Source of the DNA: Fimbriimonadales bacterium
Lineage (GTDB): Bacteria > Armatimonadota > Fimbriimonadia > Fimbriimonadales > Fimbriimonadaceae
DNA length: 5,327 nt
Reading direction: 5' to 3'
Assembly (NCBI GenBank): GCA_026392145.1
Contig: JAPLCS010000344.1
Location: 1 to 5,327 of the forward strand
The position numbers were made by a program, and so were the translations under genes. Shown piece after piece: positions 1-5,327 of the stretch. Numbering within the stretch: position 1 is the stretch's first letter; every line of letters starts with the position of its first letter. The notes under the pieces are model-generated. The model saw nothing but the letters and a program-made list of their open reading frames with translations. It had not been told where the DNA came from and ran no database searches.

Positions 1-683
1 AAGAATTGCTTTCCCAAGCAATTGATGATTTGGAGAAAGCGGTCGCAATTAATCCTAATGCGCATTTTGGACGAGAATCTGTCCAGATTGAGATTCTGAA
101 AATGATGCTGAATCATGATGCGGAGACACCTGCGGTCAAGTATGAAGAATGGCAAGTCTGGGACAAATTTGTTGAAACCACCGGGCGTGAGAAAGTGGTG
201 AAGGGAATCATTGGAATGATGACGTTCGGGGGTGGGCCGGATAGCTTTGAACTTGTCCAGTTTTTGCAGAGTGCTCTCCCGTTGAATGATGCGTATATGC
301 AAACTATCGCTGAGCTAAGGCTAAAGGATCTAATTGGGGCGCGAAAACCAGTTTTAGATTTGGAAGTTGGGGTGCATGGAACACTTACGAATGGTGATGA
401 CGTTCTAACCCAATACGCTTTGCTTCGAAAAAATGCGATTGAATACAGGGAATTGATTGATGCCTATGTAGAGACCAAACTGAATCAAGGAAAGCATCCA
501 GACAATGACCCTAAATTCTGGGCGGAATGGAAGGAACCGGCGAGAATAAAGCTGGTAAGCAGCAAACAAACGGAAACGGTAGGAATTCGCGGATTTCAAA
601 TTGGGATTGCGTTTGTGGTACTGATGGTCGTTGCTCCGTGGGTGGTGATGTTTCTGATTCATCGAAAACAAAAAGCGAGTTGA
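1..683 (+). CDS. C-terminal part of a TPR-containing, single-pass membrane protein of unknown function (5' end outside window)
   Basis: The reading frame is open from position 3 to a TGA at 681-683 and has no stop before the window edge, so the gene starts upstream; the TTG at 6-8 lies inside the frame and is probably an ordinary leucine. About 226 residues are visible. The first 20 or so (AIDDLEKAVAINPNAHFGRE) match the second helix of a tetratricopeptide repeat and its Asn-Pro-Asn turn, so more repeats probably precede it. The middle is soluble, mixed and acidic, with no catalytic motif I recognise. Near the end a hydrophobic helix (visible residues about 198-219, with VVLMVVAPWVVMFLI) is followed by a short basic tail, HRKQKAS. 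By the positive-inside rule the tail is cytoplasmic and the bulk of the protein outside the membrane, which would require a signal peptide beyond the window. It ends 17 bases before serS on the same strand. TPR modules usually mediate protein-protein contacts; the partner here is unknown. The TPR call rests on one partial repeat. Confidence 0.75.
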   Translation, partial: ELLSQAIDDLEKAVAINPNAHFGRESVQIEILKMMLNHDAETPAVKYEEWQVWDKFVETTGREKVVKGIIGMMTFGGGPDSFELVQFLQSALPLNDAYMQTIAELRLKDLIGARKPVLDLEVGVHGTLTNGDDVLTQYALLRKNAIEYRELIDAYVETKLNQGKHPDNDPKFWAEWKEPARIKLVSSKQTETVGIRGFQIGIAFVVLMVVAPWVVMFLIHRKQKAS

Positions 684-700
684 TGCCATAATTTGAACCA
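684..700 (+). promoter_or_regulatory. Possible extended -10 element for a leaderless serS transcript
   Basis: The 17 bases between the upstream stop and the serS ATG contain no Shine-Dalgarno-like purine run. They do contain TGCCATAAT at 684-692, which fits an extended -10 element (TGn followed by CATAAT, one mismatch to TATAAT). Its 3' end is 8 bases before the ATG at 701, so transcription would begin at about 700-701, on or just before the start codon. No TTGACA-like hexamer lies at the normal -35 distance, but extended -10 promoters can work without one. The alternative is that serS is translated from read-through of the upstream gene with a weak initiation site. Confidence 0.35.
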
Positions 701-1975
701 ATGCTTGACCGTGAACTCATCCGCAAAAATCCTGACCTCGTTCGGTCTGGAATGAAAAGAAAACGGCTAGACTCCGCCCTGGTTGATCAGTTCTTGCAAG
801 TTGATGCCGAGTTCCGTCGCATTGCCACTGAAACCGGAAACGCACAAGCAGACGCTAACCGAATTGCTAAGTCAATCGGGCAATTAATGGGTCAAGGAAA
901 GCGAGACGAAGCTGAGGACGCCAAGAAAAATGCTGCTGAATTGAAAGCAAAAGTTGCGGAATTAGAAGTTGCTGAGAGAGAGATTGAAGCGAAACTCAAA
1001 CACATTGAGCTTGAATTCCCGAATTTGCCTCACGATTCTGTTCCTGACGGGGATGATGAGACTCAAAATCCGGTTATCAGAGAGTGGGGTGAGAAGCCAT
1101 CCTTTGATTTTGAGCCACAAGCTCACTGGGATATTGCAGAGAAGTATCAGATGATTGACCTCGCGCGAGGTGCAAAAATCACGGGTTCTGGTTGGGTGGT
1201 TTATCGGGGCATTGGAGCAAGATTCCAACGAGCTCTTTTCAACTATATGGTTGATTTTCAGACCTTAAGAAATGGTTACGAGGAAATTTATCCTCCGTTT
1301 GTGGTGAATCGAGATTCGCTGATTGGAACCGGCAACCTGCCTAAGTTTGAGGATGACCTTTACAAAACCCAGGACGACTTCTTTTTGATTCCCACTGCCG
1401 AGGTCCCAGTAACAAACCTTTATCGGGAAGAAATTTTAGATGCGGCTCAGCTACCCATCCGGCATGCTGCTTTTTCAGGATGCTTTCGGCGAGAAGCTGG
1501 GGCGGCCGGAAAAGATACTCGGGGATTACTGCGAATACATCAGTTCGACAAAGTAGAGATGGTGTCATTTGTGCATCCTGATGAAAGCTACTCGGCTTTG
1601 GAAGCGATGGTCCGTGATGCGGAGTCGATATTGCAATCGCTTGGACTTCATTACCGAGTGATTGAACTTTGCTCAGGTGATATGGGACCTAAAGCCACCA
1701 AGATTTATGATGTCGAAGTTTGGGCTCCTGGTGTTGGTAAGTACCTCGAAATTTCTTCGGTGGGACACTTTGGGGATTATCAATCGCGGCGAGCACAGAT
1801 AAGGTTTAGACCCGAACCGACAGCAAAACCAGAGTTTGTTCATATTTTGAATGGATCAGGGTTAGCAGTCCCAAGACTTTTTGCGGCAATTCTCGAAGCT
1901 TGTCAGCAATCTGACGGAACCGTTGTGGTGCCAGAGGCACTAAGAACATACTTCGGTGCCGATAAGATTGGCTAA
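701..1975 (+). CDS. serS: Seryl-tRNA synthetase (serine--tRNA ligase, class II)
   Basis: This cytoplasmic enzyme uses ATP to attach serine to tRNA-Ser, and in most bacteria also charges tRNA-Sec. The 424-residue length is typical of bacterial SerRS. Residues 1-110 form the N-terminal tRNA-binding arm: an MLDRELIRKNPDLVR start followed by a long charged antiparallel coiled coil (about 30-105) ending in FPNLPHDSVPDG. The class II catalytic domain follows: motif 1 around 172-200, the serine-binding TAE loop at 232-234, motif 2 at 259-286 with FRRE (262-265) and the QFDKVE end, the YLEISS strand with Glu350, and motif 3 at 381-399 with Asn384, Ser386 and Arg392. Motif 3 reads GLAVPR, where many homologues have GLAVGR; the Pro form is known in other lineages and should be functional. 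The 350s segment reads SSVGHFGDYQ in place of the commoner SSCSNFEDFQ. The start is the ATG at 701, which gives the conserved N-terminus directly. It ends 14 bases from the convergent ftsK stop. Confidence 0.98.
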   Translation: MLDRELIRKNPDLVRSGMKRKRLDSALVDQFLQVDAEFRRIATETGNAQADANRIAKSIGQLMGQGKRDEAEDAKKNAAELKAKVAELEVAEREIEAKLKHIELEFPNLPHDSVPDGDDETQNPVIREWGEKPSFDFEPQAHWDIAEKYQMIDLARGAKITGSGWVVYRGIGARFQRALFNYMVDFQTLRNGYEEIYPPFVVNRDSLIGTGNLPKFEDDLYKTQDDFFLIPTAEVPVTNLYREEILDAAQLPIRHAAFSGCFRREAGAAGKDTRGLLRIHQFDKVEMVSFVHPDESYSALEAMVRDAESILQSLGLHYRVIELCSGDMGPKATKIYDVEVWAPGVGKYLEISSVGHFGDYQSRRAQIRFRPEPTAKPEFVHILNGSGLAVPRLFAAILEACQQSDGTVVVPEALRTYFGADKIG

Positions 1976-2001
1976 ATCTGATAACCGGTCTATTGGCTAT
2001 C
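1965..2001. terminator. Convergent serS/ftsK junction with weak inverted repeats; possible overlapping termination region
   Basis: Only 14 bases (1976-1989) separate the two convergent stop codons. Two imperfect hairpins can be drawn: AGATT/AATCT around a 5-base loop (1965-1979), which includes the serS stop, and GATAACC/GGCTATC with one mismatch around an 8-base loop (1980-2001), which includes the ftsK stop. Neither is followed by a T-run on either strand, so neither is a convincing intrinsic terminator. Transcripts from both sides probably overlap here or end by another mechanism. Confidence 0.2.
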
Positions 2002-4332
2002 TTCCCAATCATCAATATTGATGCCCATTTCATACGTTGGGCCACCGCCAAAGGCGGTATCCAGTTCCGAAATTGACATCAATACTTCGCGTGGCTTTGA
2101 TCCGTTGCTTGGCCCGACGATGCCTCGTTGCTCCATTTCATCGAGAAGTCTCGAGGCGCGCTGGAAACCAAGGCGGAATTTTCGCTGAATCATTGAGGTT
2201 GAAACTTGGCCGTTATCAACGCAGAACCGGACGACTTCTTCCCACATGGGGTCAATATTTTCACCAAAATCACCCGCAGCTTTCACCGGGTCAACTGCTT
2301 CAAACTCTGCCGGATCAAATGCATAGTTGGGGCTTTCCTGAGCTCGCCAGTGGGTGCAGATCTTTTGGATTTCTGCCTCGCTCACATAGCAACCTTGAAT
2401 GCGAATGGGTTTAGTCGCATCTATTGGCTGGAACAGCATGTCACCTTTACCAATCAGTGCATCTGCACCTTTGGTGTCCAAAATGGTCCTCGAGTCGATT
2501 TGTGAAGCGACTGCAAAAGCAACACGGGAAGGAATGTTCGCCTTGATGGTTCCAGTGATAACATTGACGGATGGACGCTGGGTAGCCAATACTAAGTGGA
2601 TTCCGACTGCCCGAGCAAGTTGAGCTAAGCGCACAATGGATTCCTCGACTTCTGCCTTCGCCTGGATCATCAAATCCGCTAGTTCATCAATGATGACTAC
2701 GATATAAGACATCTTGTCTTGAAAACTTGCGGTGGCGTTGAAGCTTTCAATATTACGAACGCCTTTTTCGCTTAGCATGTCGTAGCGTCGGTCCATTTCT
2801 CGAATGACTGCCCTGAGCACCCCCGGTGCTTCTTTGACATCTCGAATGACCGGACAGAGAAGGTGTGGTATTTGGTCAAACAGTGTAAGTTCAACGCGCT
2901 TGGGGTCAATCATAACCAGTCGCAGGTCTTTCGGGGTGTTACGCATCAGTAGCGATGTTATGAGAGACGCAAGCCCTATCGACTTTCCGGAGTTCGTTGC
3001 CCCTGCAATCAACAGGTGTGGCATTTTTGTGAGGTCTGCATACCGATTCTCTCCAGCAACATCTTTTCCGAGTGATACATAGAGCTTAGATGGGTGGTCC
3101 ATGAACTCTTTTGATTCCACCAAATCCCTAATATTCACTGCACACGGTTGCGCATTGGGGATTTCCAAGCCTATAGCGGCCTTGCCAGGGATGGGGGCTT
3201 CAACCCTTACCTGGGACGCAGCCATATCCATGGCAATGTTGTCGGCAAGTGAGACAATTCGTGCCACCCGAACACCGGGACCAAGTTGAATTTCGTATCT
3301 TGTAATCGTTGGTCCAGTGGCCACTTCAACAACATTTGCATCGATGCCAAATTGCTCAAGGGTGCCTTCAATGGTCTCAATGTTCTTCTGCATTTCTTGA
3401 GCCGATCTTTTTGGCTTCTCAACTGATTCATTGAGGGTGCTAATTGGTGGCAGTTGGTATCCCTCTTTGGGCGCGCTTGATTCAATATGGAATTCGGGTT
3501 CTGACTTCTTGGTGGAGGTAACCCTTTCAGTCAGGTCCTTGATGACAGCAGATCGAGTTTTGACTGGTTCGGCGAGAGATGTTTCTTCTTCGGTCTCTTC
3601 GTCCCAAACAAATCCTTTCGGCATTGATTTAGGCTTATTGGGTTCCTCCTCGCTCAGTTGTTTTTTCAACTTTAGTGGCTTTTCGAGTGGTTCTTCTTGG
3701 GCAGGAGGAAGTGTGCTTCTTTCTCGAATGTCTTCCATAACGTGTCGAAGTGGTTTGTCAAGGAAACAAACCAGCCCTATGCCTCCCGTTGTCACAAGGG
3801 CAACTTTCATTCCTATCGGGCCGAATAAGAGTGAACATAGGTATGCAATGCATCCACCCACATAGCCTCCACTTTGTTCGAGAGCCACTGGGTTGAAATA
3901 GTCACCAGCAATGGGCTTTGCCAGTCCACCGAGAATCGCAACCGTTAATAATGATATTCCTAAGGCTGGAACCCAACTTTTCGACTGCTGATTCCCGCGA
4001 ATGTAAGTGATTCCAAGACTTGTGAGGACAATTGGAAGGACCCATGAACCCTTACCAAACATGTCTTTCATTCCAGCACCGAGGGTATTGCCTACCACGC
4101 CAGCGTCTTTGGTTGCCAGAATGATTACGCAGAAGACAGCAAGACCTATGAGCAGAATGCCGATGATGTCAAATCGGCGGTGACTTATTTTCTTTGAGTC
4201 AATTTTGGAGGAGGCGCTTGTTTTTGCTTTAGCAGACTTCAAGGGTGCCCGTTTCACAGCTTTCAGCGCTGTCTCAGACGTTGAGCGAGACGACCGCTTT
4301 TTAGCGCTCATTGGCTTGCCACTCCGTTCCAT
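1990..4332 (-). CDS. ftsK: FtsK/SpoIIIE-family DNA translocase
   Basis: FtsK is a septum-anchored hexameric motor that uses ATP to pump double-stranded DNA, clearing chromosome termini from the closing division site and assisting dimer resolution by Xer recombinases. The 780 residues are near the length of Bacillus SpoIIIE. A basic Ser/Lys/Ala-rich tail (1-53) precedes four or five membrane helices (about 54-73, 98-111, 121-138, 155-170, 175-191). A short charged linker (192-310) includes an acidic run, EETEEE. The alpha/beta motor follows: conserved GPTITRYEIQLGPGVRVARI (340-359), Walker A GATNSGKS (444-451), VMIDPKRVEL (473-482), Walker B IVVIIDELADL (544-554), ATQRPSVNVITG (583-594), and KGADALIGKGDML (621-633). 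The C-terminal gamma winged helix (about 690-755) has IQRKFRLGFQRASRLLDEME, the part that reads polar DNA guide motifs. Walker A has Asn where Gly is usual, allowed by the GxxxxGKS pattern. The stop is TAG at 1990-1992. The start could instead be the ATG at 4309-4311 (Met8), better placed behind a GGAG. Confidence 0.97.
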   Translation of the reverse strand: MERSGKPMSAKKRSSRSTSETALKAVKRAPLKSAKAKTSASSKIDSKKISHRRFDIIGILLIGLAVFCVIILATKDAGVVGNTLGAGMKDMFGKGSWVLPIVLTSLGITYIRGNQQSKSWVPALGISLLTVAILGGLAKPIAGDYFNPVALEQSGGYVGGCIAYLCSLLFGPIGMKVALVTTGGIGLVCFLDKPLRHVMEDIRERSTLPPAQEEPLEKPLKLKKQLSEEEPNKPKSMPKGFVWDEETEEETSLAEPVKTRSAVIKDLTERVTSTKKSEPEFHIESSAPKEGYQLPPISTLNESVEKPKRSAQEMQKNIETIEGTLEQFGIDANVVEVATGPTITRYEIQLGPGVRVARIVSLADNIAMDMAASQVRVEAPIPGKAAIGLEIPNAQPCAVNIRDLVESKEFMDHPSKLYVSLGKDVAGENRYADLTKMPHLLIAGATNSGKSIGLASLITSLLMRNTPKDLRLVMIDPKRVELTLFDQIPHLLCPVIRDVKEAPGVLRAVIREMDRRYDMLSEKGVRNIESFNATASFQDKMSYIVVIIDELADLMIQAKAEVEESIVRLAQLARAVGIHLVLATQRPSVNVITGTIKANIPSRVAFAVASQIDSRTILDTKGADALIGKGDMLFQPIDATKPIRIQGCYVSEAEIQKICTHWRAQESPNYAFDPAEFEAVDPVKAAGDFGENIDPMWEEVVRFCVDNGQVSTSMIQRKFRLGFQRASRLLDEMEQRGIVGPSNGSKPREVLMSISELDTAFGGGPTYEMGINIDDWEDSQ
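4309..4325 (-). promoter_or_regulatory. Possible ribosome binding site for a downstream ftsK start (Met8)
   Basis: Read on the minus strand, GGAG (4322-4325) lies 10 bases before an in-frame ATG at 4309-4311, which would begin the protein MSAKKRSS. The upstream ATG at 4330-4332 is preceded by AAGGA (4346-4350), but 13 bases away, longer than usual. The seven residues in dispute (MERSGKP) lie in a basic tail ahead of the first membrane helix and have no conserved motif, so protein similarity is unlikely to settle the choice. Confidence 0.4.
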
Positions 4333-4372
4333 TTCATTCGCACCATCCTTGTGCTTGCCCTTTTCTGGACGC

Positions 4373-4408
4373 CCTGTTAATTATAACGAAAAAACTATTT
4401 TTTTCGGT
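4373..4408 (-). promoter_or_regulatory. Probable ftsK promoter with perfect -10 hexamer
   Basis: On the minus strand a perfect TATAAT lies at 4380-4385, which would place the transcription start near 4373 and leave an untranslated leader of about 40 bases before the ATG at 4332. No TTGACA-like -35 sequence is found at 16-18 bases; that position reads ACCGAA and is followed by a run of seven A and then six T. The A- and T-tracts may bend the DNA. The element lies in the only sizeable non-coding gap of the window (4333-4446), which supports a real promoter, though the A+T-rich sequence raises the chance of a coincidental match. Confidence 0.5.
4387..4406. repeat. Perfect 8-bp inverted repeat made of A- and T-tracts
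   Basis: CGAAAAAA (4387-4394) and TTTTTTCG (4399-4406) are exact inverted repeats around a 4-base loop. The repeat lies about 40 bases past the fabH stop and directly upstream of the putative ftsK -10. In the fabH transcript it would form a weak, mostly A:U hairpin without a U-run behind it, so it is a poor intrinsic terminator. In DNA it could be a bent region or a small operator between the -35 and -10 positions. Confidence 0.45.
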
Positions 4409-4430
4409 TCTAGTTACCTAAGTTCTTGTT
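4407..4430. repeat. Pair of imperfect 9-bp direct repeats upstream of the ftsK promoter
   Basis: GTTCTAGTT (4407-4415) and GTTCTTGTT (4422-4430) match at 8 of 9 positions and start 15 bases apart. Relative to the inferred ftsK start near 4373 they span about -34 to -57, where an activator could touch RNA polymerase. There is no second copy elsewhere that I noticed, and the match is short enough to be chance. Confidence 0.25.
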
Positions 4431-4446
4431 CGTAATCCAGAAACGC

Positions 4447-5327
4447 TTACCAACGAATAAGATTTGCTCCCCAGACAAGCCCAGCTCCAAAGCCGACGGT
4501 TAGTACCAGCATCCCAGGCTTGAGTCTTCCTTCTTCAACTGCTTCGTATAGTGCTAATGGAATTGAACCGCCACTTGTATTTCCGTACTTGTGCACATTC
4601 ACGAACACCTTTTCAGGAGGAAAGTTAAATCGTTTTGCTGCTGAATCAATGATTCTCAAGTTGGCCTGATGCGGAACAAAAAGGTCGACCTCTTCGGGAC
4701 TTATGCCCGCTTCTGCGAGCACTTTTTCACAGGCATCACCCATTGCATGCACCGCGAATTTGTACACTTCTTGCCCACGCATAGAAATGCCATAAATGCA
4801 GTTTTCGTTAGGTTGGCTTCCTGGAGGGTACTTGGTCCCCCCAAGTTCAATATGAATAGAGCTAGCGCCGCTGCCATCGGAAAACATGACTGTTTTGACG
4901 ATTCCACGATTTGTATTTTCAACTCCACTCAATACAACTGCACCCGCACCGTCGCCAAACAGGATGCAAGTTGTTCTATCCTCCCAGTTCACTTGCTTTG
5001 ATAGGCAGTCAACTCCCACAACGATGATATTCTTCATCATGCCGCTTTCAATAAATCCATTTGCAGTGGCAAGAGAGTAGATAAATCCAGCACATGCCGC
5101 ACTGACATCGAAGGCGCCGGCGTTCCGTAATCCAAGTTCGTTTTGGACATAGGTCGCTGTTGATGGCCACAGATAATCGCCTGAGACAGTGCCGACAATC
5201 ACCATGTCAATTTCATCTCGGCTCAGACCAGACTTATCGAGCGCTTCTTTCGCCGCATCAACAGCAAGTGTGCCTGTCCCTTCGCCTTCGGCACAGAATC
5301 GTCTTTCTTTAATGCCAGTTCTTTGAA
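4447..5327 (-). CDS. fabH: Beta-ketoacyl-ACP synthase III (KAS III), N-terminus outside window
   Basis: FabH condenses an acyl-CoA starter, usually acetyl-CoA, with malonyl-ACP to begin type II fatty-acid synthesis in the cytoplasm. The frame runs from the TAA at 4447-4449 to the window edge with no stop; 292 residues are visible, and comparison with E. coli FabH suggests only about 33 are missing. The visible part opens with QRTGIKERRF, the conserved segment just after the CoA-contacting tryptophan. The ATG at 5203-5205 is internal because the protein is conserved well before it. The catalytic triad is intact: Cys in AACAGF (codon 5092-5094), His in VPHQANLRI (codon 4669-4671) and Asn in KYGNTSGGS (codon 4579-4581). 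FGDGAGAVVL and the C-terminal GFGAGLVWGANLIRW are also standard. It lies upstream of ftsK on the same strand with 114 bases between, and no fabD follows it, unlike the common plsX-fabH-fabD-fabG order. Starter preference (straight or branched) cannot be judged from this. Confidence 0.97.
   Translation of the reverse strand, partial: QRTGIKERRFCAEGEGTGTLAVDAAKEALDKSGLSRDEIDMVIVGTVSGDYLWPSTATYVQNELGLRNAGAFDVSAACAGFIYSLATANGFIESGMMKNIIVVGVDCLSKQVNWEDRTTCILFGDGAGAVVLSGVENTNRGIVKTVMFSDGSGASSIHIELGGTKYPPGSQPNENCIYGISMRGQEVYKFAVHAMGDACEKVLAEAGISPEEVDLFVPHQANLRIIDSAAKRFNFPPEKVFVNVHKYGNTSGGSIPLALYEAVEEGRLKPGMLVLTVGFGAGLVWGANLIRW

Noticed and set aside
6..8. TTG as the start codon of the first gene
   Set aside because: The frame is open to the window edge, the residues around it continue a TPR helix, and there is no room to see a ribosome binding site; it is more likely an internal leucine.
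444..700. A tRNA or small RNA near serS
   Set aside because: I found no cloverleaf, T-box leader or conserved stem set; the region is coding up to 683 and the 17-base gap is too short for a leader.
405..726. Minus-strand open frames across the TPR protein and the start of serS
   Set aside because: They oppose two genes with clear coding signatures, and their composition looks like a translated complement with no family resemblance.
2037..2623. Overlapping plus-strand open frames opposite the ftsK gamma and motor domains
   Set aside because: They are antisense to conserved ftsK coding sequence, overlap each other in different frames and resemble no protein family.
2857..2864. GAGAAGGT, a 7 of 8 match to the SpoIIIE recognition sequence GAGAAGGG
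   Set aside because: A single one-mismatch octamer in more than 5 kb is expected by chance, and it lies inside ftsK coding sequence.
3431..3865. A 144-codon open frame on the plus strand opposite ftsK
   Set aside because: It lies wholly antisense to the linker and membrane region of a confidently identified gene, is rich in serine and low-complexity sequence as expected from the complement of a charged linker, and has no recognisable domain.
5203..5205. ATG as the start of fabH
   Set aside because: Forty in-frame codons upstream encode conserved FabH sequence (RTGIKER and onward), so this ATG is internal and the gene runs off the window.

Overview
The window holds four protein-coding genes and very little non-coding DNA: a partial gene at the left edge and serS on the plus strand, then ftsK and a partial fabH on the minus strand. 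These are a bacterial housekeeping set (serine charging of tRNA, chromosome segregation at division, start of fatty-acid synthesis). I see no RNA gene, insertion sequence, CRISPR array, phage gene or other sign of a mobile or defence locus, and all four genes share a similar, roughly balanced base composition. The organism is a bacterium with type II (dissociated) fatty-acid synthesis. The phylum cannot be fixed from this sequence; the SerRS motif 3 variant with a Pro-Arg pair and the lack of Shine-Dalgarno sequences at some starts would suit one of several deep-branching phyla (for example Armatimonadota or Planctomycetota), but that is only a guess.

Layout. Positions 1-683 (+) are the 3' end of a gene for a TPR-containing protein anchored by one C-terminal membrane helix; its 5' end lies outside the window. 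After a 17-base gap, serS (701-1975, +) encodes a complete seryl-tRNA synthetase. The gap has no Shine-Dalgarno sequence but carries an extended -10-like element 8 bases before the ATG, so serS may be made from a leaderless transcript. Positions 1976-1989 are a 14-base convergent junction. ftsK (1990-4332, -) encodes a complete 780-residue FtsK/SpoIIIE DNA translocase. The 114 bases between ftsK and fabH (4333-4446) contain a perfect TATAAT, an A-tract inverted repeat and a pair of imperfect direct repeats, and probably form the ftsK promoter. fabH (4447 to beyond 5327, -) encodes beta-ketoacyl-ACP synthase III lacking only its first few dozen residues because of the window edge.

The genes do not form one pathway. 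fabH and ftsK point the same way and could be partly co-transcribed, but the promoter-like region between them argues that ftsK has its own transcription start. No exciting undescribed system is evident. The points most worth a second look are the possible leaderless serS start, the structured ftsK upstream region, the uncertain ftsK start codon, and the uncharacterised membrane-anchored TPR protein.
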